From NCBI GenBank assembly GCA_018969115.1, contig JAGWYZ010000009.1, forward strand, positions 1-36,388: DNA of 36,388 bases. The letters run 5' to 3'. The stretch is from Chloroflexota bacterium (GTDB lineage: Bacteria; Chloroflexota; Anaerolineae; J036; Brachytrichaceae). This document shows, one piece after another, positions 1 through 10,681 of this stretch. Position 1 is the stretch's first letter. Every line of letters starts with the position of its first letter. A model generated the notes under the pieces. That model did not search any database, was not told the DNA's origin, and saw only the letters and a list, made by a program, of their open reading frames with translations. A program made the translations under genes and the position numbers.

Positions 1-605
1 CAGGCTAACAATGCCTCAACTGCCGCCACGACAGGAGCAGTGTCGGTGAAATGCACCCCATGTAGCCCTGCCGCCTGCGCCCCGGCAATATTTTCAGTTA
101 AATCATCAACAAACACCGCCTCTTTCGCCGTTACGTCTAACCCCTCGATCGCCATTTCATAAATGCGGGCATGAGGTTTGCGTACGCCCACCTCTGCCGA
201 GATCACAATATGATCAAAATCATCGACAATATGCAAACGGTGCTGTAACGTCATGCGCAAACTGGGCGGGGCATTGCTAATAATGCCAATTTTAAAACCA
301 GCTTTGCGCCATTGGCGAATTTGGGTCAGCAATTCAAGATTGAGGGTATCGCCAGCATAAAAATCTTCACGAAATTGTGTTACTTGGTCGGCTGGCACAC
401 CCAAGCGCTTCCCCACTTCTTGCCAAAATGCCTCAAATGCCAGCTCACCACGTTCAAATTGGGTGTTCAAGGTCGTGCCATGCACCAAGGCTTCGAGGCT
501 ATTGTGTGGTAAATTGAGCTTGCGCTCCCATTCATAGCGCTTGCTCCAATCGAGTGTGCGCAACAGCACCCCGCCGATATCAAAAATAATGGCTTTAATT
601 GTCAT
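1..605 (-). CDS. HAD-superfamily hydrolase (partial, C-terminus outside window)
   Basis: Reverse-strand reading from ATG at 605: MTIKAIIFDIGGVLLRTLDWS..., the HAD motif I DxGGVL; runs off the window start, so it is absent from the ORF track. Confidence 0.85.
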   Translation of the reverse strand, partial: MTIKAIIFDIGGVLLRTLDWSKRYEWERKLNLPHNSLEALVHGTTLNTQFERGELAFEAFWQEVGKRLGVPADQVTQFREDFYAGDTLNLELLTQIRQWRKAGFKIGIISNAPPSLRMTLQHRLHIVDDFDHIVISAEVGVRKPHARIYEMAIEGLDVTAKEAVFVDDLTENIAGAQAAGLHGVHFTDTAPVVAAVEALLA

Positions 606-762
606 AATCTAGGGTACTATACCGCGTGTTAAAAAAGTGCAAAACAACTGGTTACGCGTTCTTTATCTTGGTAAAATCGATAGCCGGCAATAGTAGGGGC
701 ACGGCAGTCCGCGCCCATACCGCCAAAATGGGTGAGTAGCAACTTTATTTTAATTTTTAATA

Positions 763-2193
763 ATGAATCTACCTGTAATTATTCAAGGCGGCATGGGTGT
801 CGCAATTTCTGATTGGAAATTGGCAAAAGCAGTTTCGCTGGCCAGTTTTTTGGGGGTTGTATCAGGAACTGGTATTAGCCGTGTATTGGCAAGCCGTTTA
901 CGTGATGGCGACTTAGATGGACATGTGCGTCGCGCAATGGCAAATTTTCCACAAACCGAGCCAGTGCAAGACATCCTCAGCCGTCATTATGTTGAAGGCG
1001 GCAAAACACCTGACATGCCCTACAAGACCCCCGCAGCCTATAGTATTAAACCCCCGCGTTTTCTCGACCAAATTACGGCGATGGCTAATTTTGTGGAAGT
1101 GTGGCTAGCCAAAGAAGGTCATGACGGCGTAGTCGGGGTCAATTTGCTCGAAAAAGTGCAAATGCCGAATTTAGCCTCGTTATATGGGGCCATGTTGGCT
1201 GGGGTCGATGTCGTCATCATGGGCGCGGGCATTCCGACTCAAATAGCGGGCATTTTAGATAAACTTGCCAATCATCAACCCGTTTCATATCGTTTAGACG
1301 TATTGGGGGCCAAACCCGACGATGACATCCGTATTCATTTTGACCCCAACCAAGTTTTTCCGTGCATCGCCGAATTGGTGGGGCCGCTTAAGCGCCCCCA
1401 ATTTTTGCCCATTATTTCATCGGTTATTTTGGCCCAAGCCTTGCTAAAACGCAGCGAAGGCGCGATCAATGGTTTTGTGATCGAAGGCCCGACCGCCGGT
1501 GGGCACAATGCACCCCCACGTGGACCAGTGCGTTTGAATGAGAAAGGCGAACCCATTTACAGCGAAAAGGACGTGGTGGATTTGGAGAAAATGAAACAAT
1601 TTGGCTTGCCGTTTTGGTTAGCTGGTGGCTATGGTCACCCCGGCCAACTCAAAGCCGCCTTGGCAGCCGGGGCGGCAGGCATTCAAGTCGGTTCAGCCTT
1701 TGCTTTGTGCGATGAATCGGGTATGGAAACCAAACTAAAAGCCAAGATTTTGCGCAAAGTGTTAGACGAAGAAGCCGAAGTATTCACCAGCCCGCTGACC
1801 TCGCCCACCGGTTTTCCATTTAAAGTGGCGCTGATGGAAGGCACGATGTCTGACCCAGCCGCCTACGCCGAACGTCCGCGCATCTGCGATCTCGGCTTTT
1901 TGCGCAGTGTTTATAAAAAAGATGGGGATTCAGTTGGCTACCGTTGCGCCGCTGAGCCAGTTGACGATTATGTCAAGAAAGGCGGCAAAATTGAAGACAC
2001 GGTCGGGCGCTCGTGCTTATGCAATAACTTGCTGGCTACCGCTGGCTTTCCGCAATTGCGCAAAAGTGGCTATCTCGAGCAGCCCATTATCACGGCTGGC
2101 GACGACTTGGTGACAGTCGGGCAATTTGTGCGGGCGGGCAAAACCAGCTATTCGGCCCAAGATGTGCTTAATTTTTTGCTTGAGCGCAATTAG
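763..2193 (+). CDS. Nitronate monooxygenase / 2-nitropropane dioxygenase-like flavoprotein
   Basis: 476 aa; IIQGGMGVAIS N-terminus, GGHNAPPRGP, LAGGYGHPGQLKAALAAGAAGIQVGSAFAL (FMN-binding TIM barrel motifs). Confidence 0.85.
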   Translation: MNLPVIIQGGMGVAISDWKLAKAVSLASFLGVVSGTGISRVLASRLRDGDLDGHVRRAMANFPQTEPVQDILSRHYVEGGKTPDMPYKTPAAYSIKPPRFLDQITAMANFVEVWLAKEGHDGVVGVNLLEKVQMPNLASLYGAMLAGVDVVIMGAGIPTQIAGILDKLANHQPVSYRLDVLGAKPDDDIRIHFDPNQVFPCIAELVGPLKRPQFLPIISSVILAQALLKRSEGAINGFVIEGPTAGGHNAPPRGPVRLNEKGEPIYSEKDVVDLEKMKQFGLPFWLAGGYGHPGQLKAALAAGAAGIQVGSAFALCDESGMETKLKAKILRKVLDEEAEVFTSPLTSPTGFPFKVALMEGTMSDPAAYAERPRICDLGFLRSVYKKDGDSVGYRCAAEPVDDYVKKGGKIEDTVGRSCLCNNLLATAGFPQLRKSGYLEQPIITAGDDLVTVGQFVRAGKTSYSAQDVLNFLLERN

Positions 2194-2194
2194 T

Positions 2195-2266
2195 AGATTG
2201 GTTGATTGGTTGATTGGTTCACTTACAAGTTATGAATCACCTATTCAACCAATCAAGCAATCAACT
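2195..2266. repeat. Palindromic microrepeat array H1 (GATTGGTT unit)
   Basis: Left arm AGATTGGTTGATTGGTTGATTGGTT (2195-2219), right arm CAACCAATCAAGCAATCAACT (2246-2266); loop contains ACTTACAAGT. Confidence 0.85.
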
Positions 2267-2677
2267 GCTACACAGCTGGTTATAAGTGTCATACAGCACA
2301 ATATCATCCATCGGATAGTGTTTACGATTCCCCGTCCAAAGTGGGCAGCGATAATGTTTTGCTGTTGCTGCTATCAAATAATCCTCAAGCGAAATACCTT
2401 GAAACGCTTTGCAAAATTGATTGGCATATTGACCCGCCAATCGAGCGATATCCACATCCAAACTTAATGGTGTGCACAAATTCAAAAACATTTCAATCTG
2501 CGCATATTCGCGGCGTAGTGCTCCAGCATAGATTTCGGCAACCACGACGGGTGATAACAAAAAAATGACTTCTTGCGCCCTCAAATCAAGAAATTGTGTC
2601 ACCATCTTGCTGTTTTTGTGCAACAAATGAATAACGATATCGGTATCTAAGAGAGTGTTTCTTAAATCAAATTTCAC
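2261..2677 (-). CDS. PIN-domain protein, VapC-family type II toxin
   Basis: 138 aa; LLDTDIVIHLLH, VVAEIYAGA, LEDYLIAATAKHYRCPLWTGNRKHY: acidic PIN motifs. No VapB-like ORF adjacent. Confidence 0.8.
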   Translation of the reverse strand: MKFDLRNTLLDTDIVIHLLHKNSKMVTQFLDLRAQEVIFLLSPVVVAEIYAGALRREYAQIEMFLNLCTPLSLDVDIARLAGQYANQFCKAFQGISLEDYLIAATAKHYRCPLWTGNRKHYPMDDIVLYDTYNQLCSS

Positions 2678-2740
2678 TTTGTTGTCAGCTGAAATTACGT
2701 GGTTTTATCAAATCAGAGAGCATATTTAGACAAAACGAAT

Positions 2741-2815
2741 GCCGAAATCACTATCTCAGCGTTGTTATGGGGCGGCTTTGCCGCCCCATAACAACGCTGA
2801 GATAGTGATTTCGGC
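2741..2815 (+). repeat. Long hairpin element A (36-bp perfect stem, TTT loop)
   Basis: GCCGAAATCACTATCTCAGCGTTGTTATGGGGCGGC-TTT-GCCGCCCCATAACAACGCTGAGATAGTGATTTCGGC; arms are exact reverse complements. Confidence 0.95.
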
Positions 2816-2905
2816 GAAAAATTGTTTTAAGAAACACTGTCTAAAAGCTTACGGCTCAAAAGCTTACGACTCATAAAATTCACCGCTATATAATCCCTAC
2901 TCGTT

Positions 2906-4120
2906 ATGAGCAGTTTCATGAATAGCAACCAGCTTTTCTTCACCTCAGAATCGGTGACAGAAGGGCATCCCGACAAGATGTGCGACCAAATCTCTGATGC
3001 AGTATTGGACGCATGTTTAGAACAAGACCCAATGAGCCGTGTGGCCTGCGAAACCGCCACTAAAACCGGCTTTGTGATGTGTTTTGGTGAAATTACAACG
3101 AAAGCATTTGTCAATTTCGAGGTTCTCGTCCGCCAAGTTGTGAATGATATTGGCTTTGACCATTCTGATAAAGGCTTCGATGGGCATACCTGTGGTGTTA
3201 TTGTTGCCTTAGCCAGCCAATCACCCGATATTGCAATGGGTGTCGATGCCGCCGCCGAAGTGCGTGGTGATAGTAAGGTTGATGAAGAAGCCCAGATTGC
3301 AAAAGTGGGCGCTGGTGACCAAGGCATGATGTTTGGGTTTGCCTGTAATGAAACCCCGGAAATGATGCCAATGCCGATAGCCTTGGCACATCGTTTGGCC
3401 CGCCGTCTGAGCGAAGTGCGCAAAAATGGCATGTTGCCTTGGCTACGCCCCGATGGCAAAACCCAAGTGACTGTTGAATATTCAAAGGGCAAGCCAGTGC
3501 GTATTGATACCGTTTTGATTTCGACCCAACATGCCCCAGAAGTCAGCCAAGAAGAGATCAACGAAGCGTTGACTGATGTGGTCATTTTGCCAACTTTGCC
3601 CAAAGAATTTGTTGATAATCAAATCAAGATCTATACCAACCCAACCGGACGCTTCGTCGTCGGTGGCCCAATGGGTGATGCGGGTTTGACTGGCCGCAAG
3701 ATCATTGTCGACACTTATGGCGGTATGGGGCGTCATGGTGGTGGCGCATTTAGCGGCAAAGATCCCACAAAGGTTGACCGTTCAGCTGCCTATGCTTGCC
3801 GCTGGGTCGCCAAAAACGTGGTTGCCGCTGGCTTGGCTGATCGCTGCGAAGTACAGGTATCTTATGCTATCGGCATGGCGCAACCGCTCTCAGTTAACGT
3901 CGAAACCTTCGAGACCGGCAAAATCAGCGATGAGAAAATCAATAAGGCCATCCGCGAGGTATTCGACCTGCGCCCGGGTGCCATTATTCGTGATCTTAAG
4001 CTGCGCCGCCCAATCTATCGCAAGACAGCCGCTTACGGGCACTTTGGCCGCAATGATATCGAAGCGCCGTGGGAGAGCACTGACCGTGCCGAGGCTTTGA
4101 AGAAAGCTGCGCTTAGTTAA
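2906..4120 (+). CDS. metK: S-adenosylmethionine synthetase
   Basis: 404 aa; [55 protein letters not shown] signatures. Confidence 0.97.
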   Translation: MSSFMNSNQLFFTSESVTEGHPDKMCDQISDAVLDACLEQDPMSRVACETATKTGFVMCFGEITTKAFVNFEVLVRQVVNDIGFDHSDKGFDGHTCGVIVALASQSPDIAMGVDAAAEVRGDSKVDEEAQIAKVGAGDQGMMFGFACNETPEMMPMPIALAHRLARRLSEVRKNGMLPWLRPDGKTQVTVEYSKGKPVRIDTVLISTQHAPEVSQEEINEALTDVVILPTLPKEFVDNQIKIYTNPTGRFVVGGPMGDAGLTGRKIIVDTYGGMGRHGGGAFSGKDPTKVDRSAAYACRWVAKNVVAAGLADRCEVQVSYAIGMAQPLSVNVETFETGKISDEKINKAIREVFDLRPGAIIRDLKLRRPIYRKTAAYGHFGRNDIEAPWESTDRAEALKKAALS

Positions 4121-4126
4121 TGGCAT

Positions 4127-4157
4127 AAAAACGCCGATCATTTGATCGGCGTTTTTT
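4127..4157. terminator. Rho-independent (potentially bidirectional) terminator between convergent metK and lon
   Basis: AAAAACGCCGATCATTTGATCGGCGTTTTTT: GC stem flanked by A-tract and T-tract. Confidence 0.85.
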
Positions 4158-4190
4158 ATTTAACTGAAATAAATTTTTGCCGAATCGGCA

Positions 4191-7010
4191 TTACTTCTTT
4201 ACTTTTACCCCTTTTTTAATTGGTTTTTCAGCTATCGGTTCGGCAGGCTTGGCATTGGGTGCGGCGGGGGTTAGTGCTGCTTCCCACACTTGCTCAACTC
4301 GTTCAACCAGCACAAATTTGAGCGATTCGCGCACTTCTTGCGGCAATTCGTCTAAATCGACTTCATTGCGTTTTGACATTACGATAATTTTCATGCCAGC
4401 GCGATGTGCCGCTAACACTTTTTCTTTGATGCCGCCGACGGGCAATACCATCCCGCGCAGGGTGATTTCGCCAGTCATTGCCACATCGGGCCGCACCTTG
4501 CGCCCTGTCAGCAATGACACCAAGGCTGTGCTCATGGTAATGCCCGCCGATGGCCCATCTTTGGGCTGCCCACCTGCTGGCACGTGCATGTGAATGTCGC
4601 TCGTCTCGAAGAATTTTTCATCGATGCCCAATTCTGCCGAGTGGCTGCGCACAAATGAGAGCGCGGCTTGAGCGCTCTCTTTCATCACATCGCCCAATTG
4701 GCCGGTTAGGGTAAAGCCTTTGCCACCGCGCATTTGGGTGGCTTCTATATAAATAATATCGCCGCCGACTGGTGTCCACGTTAAGCCAATCGCCACACCG
4801 GTTTGGCGAGTGCGCTCGACTGCCTCTGAGTAAAACTTGGGTTTGCCCAACATTTCGCCAACTTGGGCTGGCCCGACCGTAGCTGGCAGGGTAATTTTGC
4901 CTTCAGCTACACGTGTCACCAATTTGCGGCAAATGCTGCCAATTTCGCGCTCTAAGTTGCGCACTCCCGATTCGCGGGTGTAATCGCGCATCAATTTTAA
5001 GATGGCGGCTTCGCTAAAGGTCACTTCGCCCGCCCGTAATCCATTTTCTTTTAGCTGACGCGGGGTGAGGTAGCCTTGGGCAATGCTCAATTTTTCGCGC
5101 TCGGTATAGCCGCTCAACGACAAAATTTCCATGCGGTCGCGCAGCGGCCCGGGCACGGTTTCGAGCGTGTTAGCGGTGCAAATGAAAATGGCTTGTGACA
5201 AATCAAATGGCACATCTAAATAATGATCACGAAACTCGCGGTTTTGTTCTGGGTCTAATACCTCAAGCAAGGCCGAGGCCGGATCGCCGCGAAAATCGCG
5301 CCCCAATTTATCGACTTCGTCGAGCATAAAAATCGGGTTGCGGCTTTCGACCCGGCGCAGGCTTTGAATGATGCGCCCGGGCATGGAACCGATATAAGTG
5401 CGGCGGAAGCCACGTATTTCAGATTCTTCGTGCACGCCGCCCATCGAGGCGCGAATAAATTTGCGGCCCATTGCGCGGGCAATGCTTGCCCCGAGCGACG
5501 TTTTACCAACACCCGGTGGGCCAACAAAACATAGAATAACCCCTTCGCGTTCGGGGCGAATGAGATTTACAACGGGTGCAGATTGTGCGGCATCGGCTGA
5601 TGTCGTTACGGCTTCTGAACTTTCGTCGATCGAGGCTGAGGCGTCAACGACTTTTTCTTCGTTTTTGGAACTAAACGTCATACTCTCAGCCTTTAAATCT
5701 GCCTTGCGTTTGCGCACTGCTAAAAATTCAAGAATACGGTCTTTGAGGTCATTTAAACCATAATGATCTTCATCTAGCACCACACGGGCATGAGGAATAT
5801 CTAAATTATCGATTGTGCTCTTTTGCCAAGGCAACGACACCATCCAATCTAAATAAGTGCGAATGACGCCATATTCGGCGGCTTGGGTGGGCAGTTTTGC
5901 CAGTCGATTAAGCTCGCGCTCGGCTTCTTTGCGTGATTCTTCGTTCATTTCGCTGGTGGCAATTTTTTCGCGCAACTCAGCAATTTCGGCTTGTTCGTCG
6001 GCCTCGCCCAATTCTTTTTGAATGGCTTTAATTTGTTCGCGCAGAAAATATTCTTTCTGTACTTTTTCCATTTCGCCGCTGGCTTGCGATTGAAATTTGC
6101 GGCCTAGCTCTAATACGCGCAACTCTTTGTTGAGCAACTCGAGCAGCAAGATCATTTTCTCGTGCAAATCATCAATGCTGAGCAAGCGTTGCGCTTCAAG
6201 CATTTCGAGCGGCATATAAGTCGCTACGGCATAAGTGAGTTGGCGCGGGTCTTCAATAGCTTGTACCATACCGGCCAATTCTTCAGGCATGCCTGGGCGC
6301 AATTCAGCTACTTTGCCAAAGGTTTGGGCCACATTACGCCGCAGCGCCTCAATTTCTAGCGCATTTTCGGGATCAGGCTCGGGCGAAATTTCGACTTTTG
6401 CGACCAAATAAGGCTCAGTGCTGACAAATTCGACAATGCGAAATCGCTCATTGCCCTGCACAATCATGTTAACGGTGCCATCATTGCCCTTAAATTGACG
6501 TACGATGGTTGCTACCGTGCCCAAATGATAGACATCATCGGGGCTGGGGTCTTCTTTGTCGGTGGTTTTCATGGCCACTACCCCAATATTCGATTTGTTT
6601 AATGTTGCGTCATCGATCAGCCTTGAAATACGCACTTGTTGCGAACGCAGCGGAATGGCAGACATTGGATACACCAACATCCCCCGTAATGGCATGATAG
6701 GTAAGATAAGATATTTTGGGTTGCCCACTTCATCTAAATCATTGCCAGATGAAGCGTGTGGCGATAAGTCTTCATTAAATTGCTCACTGTCGTCGTTGAT
6801 GTGGTTTAAGCTACGCATCGAGCCTTTATCTGGGCCTGTTTGATCGGTAATATCGGGCGGTGAGGCAAGTTCGCCTTCGGCGAGGGCTTGCGCCTGTGCC
6901 ATGTGTTCTGCCAATAAGTTCGCCACGCGGGCGGCTTCTTCGTTGGCTTGATTCACTATTTCGGCAGCTTCGAGTAAGCTGAGGATGCGTTGATGTTCCT
7001 GTTCTGACAT
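4191..7010 (-). CDS. lon: ATP-dependent Lon protease (endopeptidase La)
   Basis: 939 aa; [51 protein letters not shown], catalytic [21 protein letters not shown]. Confidence 0.97.
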   Translation of the reverse strand: MSEQEHQRILSLLEAAEIVNQANEEAARVANLLAEHMAQAQALAEGELASPPDITDQTGPDKGSMRSLNHINDDSEQFNEDLSPHASSGNDLDEVGNPKYLILPIMPLRGMLVYPMSAIPLRSQQVRISRLIDDATLNKSNIGVVAMKTTDKEDPSPDDVYHLGTVATIVRQFKGNDGTVNMIVQGNERFRIVEFVSTEPYLVAKVEISPEPDPENALEIEALRRNVAQTFGKVAELRPGMPEELAGMVQAIEDPRQLTYAVATYMPLEMLEAQRLLSIDDLHEKMILLLELLNKELRVLELGRKFQSQASGEMEKVQKEYFLREQIKAIQKELGEADEQAEIAELREKIATSEMNEESRKEAERELNRLAKLPTQAAEYGVIRTYLDWMVSLPWQKSTIDNLDIPHARVVLDEDHYGLNDLKDRILEFLAVRKRKADLKAESMTFSSKNEEKVVDASASIDESSEAVTTSADAAQSAPVVNLIRPEREGVILCFVGPPGVGKTSLGASIARAMGRKFIRASMGGVHEESEIRGFRRTYIGSMPGRIIQSLRRVESRNPIFMLDEVDKLGRDFRGDPASALLEVLDPEQNREFRDHYLDVPFDLSQAIFICTANTLETVPGPLRDRMEILSLSGYTEREKLSIAQGYLTPRQLKENGLRAGEVTFSEAAILKLMRDYTRESGVRNLEREIGSICRKLVTRVAEGKITLPATVGPAQVGEMLGKPKFYSEAVERTRQTGVAIGLTWTPVGGDIIYIEATQMRGGKGFTLTGQLGDVMKESAQAALSFVRSHSAELGIDEKFFETSDIHMHVPAGGQPKDGPSAGITMSTALVSLLTGRKVRPDVAMTGEITLRGMVLPVGGIKEKVLAAHRAGMKIIVMSKRNEVDLDELPQEVRESLKFVLVERVEQVWEAALTPAAPNAKPAEPIAEKPIKKGVKVKK

Positions 7011-7170
7011 GGGTTTGCGTAATGGATCGCTAGACGTAGCCGATCACGTTAATTGATTGCGATACTAATGATACGTTATTAGAGTAACGTTTGATTTGAT
7101 CCTTTTCCGACGTTCATCTGAAATATAGCAAAGGGTAAAAGTTAACAGAATGCCAATTTTATCTTTTAGG

Positions 7171-8664
7171 TTAGCTGGTTGCGTGTTTGGCTTCGCGCCA
7201 TAATGCGTCTATTTGCTCACTTTTCATTTTCTTCATATCGAGTTGGCGGGTGATGACGTTCTGCTCTAACACACGATAACGTCGCTCAAATTTAAGGCAA
7301 GCTTCACGCAAGGCACTTTCGGCATCGACCCCATAGCCATCAACCAGCACACATGTCGCAAAAATTAAATCACCCAATTCTTCAGCCCGATGTGTCTCGT
7401 TTTCAGCGCTCAAGACCTCATCCAATTCTTCGCGCACTTTGGCGGCGCGTTGGGCTACGCCAACGCTGTCGCTATCCCAATCAAAACCCTGTTTCACCAC
7501 CCGATGCACCATTTTTTGCGCCCGCGCCAAAGCTGGCAGGTCGCGCACAATGCCATCGAGGGTCGATTTACGTTTGTCTTTGGCTTTGGCGGCATTTTCT
7601 TGTTGCTTAATTTTTTCCCAATTCACGCTCACTTCGCCCGCGGTATTGGCTTGCACATCGCCAAACACATGCGGGTGGCGGCGCTTGAGCTTGGCATCGA
7701 TGCTGGCGATCATATCGCTGCTGCGAAAATAATCTTCTTCGGTGGCGATTTGGGCTTGTAAAATCACATTCAGCAACAAATCGCCCAACTCTTCTTTCAA
7801 GTCATCCATGTCATCGCGGTCAATCGCATCCAATACTTCATAGGCTTCTTCACGCAAGGTGGTGCGCAGGCTTTGATGGGTTTGTTCGCGGTCCCACGGG
7901 CAACCTTCGGGCGCACGCAAATGGGCGATGGTTTCTTGCAGCGCCTCAAAACTGCCGATGTGCGGCAACGCCATCACATATAGCGAGGTAAGATGATCAA
8001 AATAATCGCCATGATCCAGCGCATACAAATTCACCCGCCGCGCTGTTTTATCGCCCACAATTACCAATTCATGTTCGGGTGGGTATTGATTCATTAATGT
8101 CAATTTCACATCCGAGGCGACAGCGCGTGAGTAAATTTGGGCGATCAAGGCCGGGCGGTCGGGGTTAATGGGCGGGTGATGTTTCGCCGCCAGCTCAAGC
8201 GCATCGCACAATTGCAGCCCGTTGATGGGGTCGAGCGCCAACAATTGCTGGCTGCTGGTTGAGGCCGCTAGCGCAATGGATTCGAGTGATGGCTCGATAA
8301 AGCTCAGGCCGCTGACAATGCGCACTGCGATGCCAAGCTGTTGGGCTTGCGCCAAAATGGCTGGTGCGGTCGATTCGCCCACCAATGGGTGACCCGGCAC
8401 AGCATAAATGACATCGCCCTGTTGGGCCTTGGTCACAATTGTTGCGGTGATGTGGGCGTAGACCGCTGTAAAATTGTCGGCGCTGTCATAAAGTGCGTCA
8501 AAGTCATGCAACATTAAATTGGGTGGCAAGTCTTGCACAGTTGGGTGTTTGCGTGTGCGCAAATATACCGCTTGTTGTGTTTGTTGCGCTGTGGTCAATA
8601 CATCCCACGCCTCACGCGTGAGCAGGTTGGCATTGCTGGGGCCGAGGCCGAGAAGGGTTAACAT
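7171..8664 (-). CDS. Tetrapyrrole methylase-domain / MazG nucleotide pyrophosphohydrolase fusion (YabN-like)
   Basis: 497 aa; N-term LTLLGLGPSNANLLTREA, AVPGHPLVGEST (SAM methylase-like); C-term PEGCPWDREQTHQSLRTTLREEAYEVLDAID, EELGDLLLNV (MazG). Confidence 0.9.
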   Translation of the reverse strand: MLTLLGLGPSNANLLTREAWDVLTTAQQTQQAVYLRTRKHPTVQDLPPNLMLHDFDALYDSADNFTAVYAHITATIVTKAQQGDVIYAVPGHPLVGESTAPAILAQAQQLGIAVRIVSGLSFIEPSLESIALAASTSSQQLLALDPINGLQLCDALELAAKHHPPINPDRPALIAQIYSRAVASDVKLTLMNQYPPEHELVIVGDKTARRVNLYALDHGDYFDHLTSLYVMALPHIGSFEALQETIAHLRAPEGCPWDREQTHQSLRTTLREEAYEVLDAIDRDDMDDLKEELGDLLLNVILQAQIATEEDYFRSSDMIASIDAKLKRRHPHVFGDVQANTAGEVSVNWEKIKQQENAAKAKDKRKSTLDGIVRDLPALARAQKMVHRVVKQGFDWDSDSVGVAQRAAKVREELDEVLSAENETHRAEELGDLIFATCVLVDGYGVDAESALREACLKFERRYRVLEQNVITRQLDMKKMKSEQIDALWREAKHATS

Positions 8665-8670
8665 AACAGT

Positions 8671-8788
8671 TGAGGGTTAAGAGTTAGGAGTTAAGAGTTG
8701 ATAGCGGATAGCGGATAGTTAAAGCATCACACTATACACAACTTAGCACTTAGCACTTTCCACTTTTTACTTTCTACTTTCCACTTTC
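8671..8788. repeat. Palindromic microrepeat array H4 (GAGTTAA/GATAGCG and ACTTAGC/ACTTTCC units)
   Basis: GAGTTAGGAGTTAAGAGTTGATAGCGGATAGCGGATAG ... ACTTAGCACTTAGCACTTTCCACTTTTTACTTTCTACTTTCCACTTTC, heptad period. Confidence 0.75.
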
Positions 8789-10650
8789 ACCGTGCCAATT
8801 TGCACGGCGTTGTTTGCGGCGGGCTGACCATTGAGCATGGCTGACAGCCGCGTATTTTGGGTGGCGGGGTCATAAACGCCCAACACGACGCGATACTCAC
8901 CGGCGGGTAAATCGGCAGGCACGACGACGGCGTATGGGTCTCGTAACGGCTGATCCGTGGGCCAAGCCGACATTGGCATCAGTTCGCTGAGCGTGAGTTT
9001 ATCGCGCTGAAAAACCAATTTGCCAGTGGCATCGATGACATGAATGAATACTTTGTAATTGGCGATGGGGCGAAGTGGCTGCCAACGCAACACCACATAA
9101 AACCAATCGCCAGCGATAGCCGAAGGGCGTAACCAAACCCCATTCAACGCCAGCGCCTCGCCAAATTGGGCGGTGATGGGGCTGAAAGTGATTGGGCGCA
9201 GCGGCGATTGCACCTGAAAGAGCGGTAGCCGAATTTGACGATAGTTTAATTCGCCAATTTGAAAGCCATTGGCCCATAATGTGCTTTCGAGCAAGCGTTG
9301 CGGGTCAACGACATCATCTTGCCACAGCATTAGCCGCACCCGTTTGGCAGTTTGGGTATTAATTTCATTCACAATTTGGGTTTCGTTTGTCAGGGTGCCG
9401 TGTAAGCCTTTGGGGGCAGCCAAAATTTTAGCGCCTTTTAACCCATAATAATGAGCAGCAAAATTGTCGCGTTGCATTACAACGACATCATCCGGCGTCA
9501 ATGCCTCAGTGATGTGTTGCACCGCTGCACGGGTGTCATCACGGGCGATGTTTGGGTCGGTGTAATTGGCGATGACATTGGGTAGCCACATTGCCAGCAA
9601 GGCGAATGGGGCCAATAAGCTGAGGCGTGGTCGCACCGCCGCGAACAATAGACATAAGGCGGGCGCAGCATAAATAAGATAGCGTGCATGAAAAACCGAT
9701 TTGTATGGATAAACCACTCGGACTGCAATCGTGGCCGATAGTAGCGGCAGTATCGCAATTGCCAGCACAAACATCAAGGCCCGCCAACGCCGCAGCCATG
9801 CCAAAGCCAATATTTGTAATGCCAATGCCAATCCTAATAATAATTGCCATTGCGCCACTGATGGGGCATTAAACCCACCGCTGATAAACGCTCGTGCCCA
9901 TTCCATCAACCGCCCATCGATGGTGTTGAGCGGAAAAACGAAACCATCGCTATAAGCAAACCCACGCGCCGCATAGATCAACCAAGGGATGACGGTTGCC
10001 ATGATGCCAACTACCGCAAGTGTATAGGGCAGCACATAACGTTTTATTTGGTGGGTAGATACCGCCCAGCCCAACACGATGCACCCATGCGCGGGCAACA
10101 GAAAAATAGCGTAATAGTGGCTGTGAATGGCGGCGGCTAAACATAAGGCTGATGCAATCAACCAAGGCGTGCGAGTGGGCCGGGATGGCTCGACCCAGCG
10201 CCATAAGGCGTATGACGAGGTCATACAAAATGTGCCAACGAGCGCATACATGCGGGTTTCTTGGGCAAACCAAATCGCCATTGGGCTAACAGCCCACAAT
10301 AACGCCGGTATGCTATATGCCCATCTCGGCCCCAATTTGCCACGCATGAGGCCGCGCCCAAATGCCAACAATAGTGCCACTGTGGCCACATCGGCGAATA
10401 CCGACAAATACCGCATGGCAAGTTCAGATTGTCCTACTAAACCAATCCAGACATGCAATAACCCATAATAAAGCACTGGGCTGCGATCTCCAGCAGTCAC
10501 CTCAATCATTTCGGCCAGTGGCATCATGGCTAAATGCCACGACCAGCCTTCATCAAACCATAAACTTTGGCTGCCAAGCCGAAACACACGCAAAATAAAA
10601 GCTAATAGAATTAAAAATTTAGAATTAAAAATTAAGAATTGATCCTCCAT
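8767..10650 (-). CDS. Integral membrane glycosyltransferase-like protein (GT39/ArnT/PMT-like)
   Basis: Multi-TM; FRLGSQSLWFDEGWSWHLA near the N-terminus. The ORF-track start at 10779 overlaps radC by ~98 bp; a more plausible start is ATG at 10650 (MEDQFLIFNSKFLILLAFILRVFRL). Confidence 0.75.
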   Translation of the reverse strand: MEDQFLIFNSKFLILLAFILRVFRLGSQSLWFDEGWSWHLAMMPLAEMIEVTAGDRSPVLYYGLLHVWIGLVGQSELAMRYLSVFADVATVALLLAFGRGLMRGKLGPRWAYSIPALLWAVSPMAIWFAQETRMYALVGTFCMTSSYALWRWVEPSRPTRTPWLIASALCLAAAIHSHYYAIFLLPAHGCIVLGWAVSTHQIKRYVLPYTLAVVGIMATVIPWLIYAARGFAYSDGFVFPLNTIDGRLMEWARAFISGGFNAPSVAQWQLLLGLALALQILALAWLRRWRALMFVLAIAILPLLSATIAVRVVYPYKSVFHARYLIYAAPALCLLFAAVRPRLSLLAPFALLAMWLPNVIANYTDPNIARDDTRAAVQHITEALTPDDVVVMQRDNFAAHYYGLKGAKILAAPKGLHGTLTNETQIVNEINTQTAKRVRLMLWQDDVVDPQRLLESTLWANGFQIGELNYRQIRLPLFQVQSPLRPITFSPITAQFGEALALNGVWLRPSAIAGDWFYVVLRWQPLRPIANYKVFIHVIDATGKLVFQRDKLTLSELMPMSAWPTDQPLRDPYAVVVPADLPAGEYRVVLGVYDPATQNTRLSAMLNGQPAANNAVQIGTVKVESRK

Positions 10651-10680
10651 TTTTAAATTTTCATTTTTAAAATTCCATTT
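10604..10680. repeat. AT-rich palindromic microrepeat array H5
   Basis: AATAGAATTAAAAATTTAGAATTAAAAATTAAGAATT ... TTTTTAAATTTTCATTTTTAAAATTCC. Confidence 0.65.
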
Positions 10681-10681
10681 T

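Noticed and set aside
2741-2815. Hairpin A (and siblings) as ordinary rho-independent terminators
   Set aside because: No immediate T-tract on the + strand (tail is GAAAA), stems are far longer than typical terminators, and several copies lie just upstream of genes and not at their ends.
2843-2872. Tandem AAAAGCTTACGGCTC/AAAAGCTTACGACTC
   Set aside because: Two-unit repeat only; too short to support a functional claim on its own.
2827-3603. 258-aa antisense ORF over metK and other long antisense ORFs (e.g. 13797-14255, 15144-15707)
   Set aside because: Shadow ORFs opposite well-supported genes, without recognisable domains.
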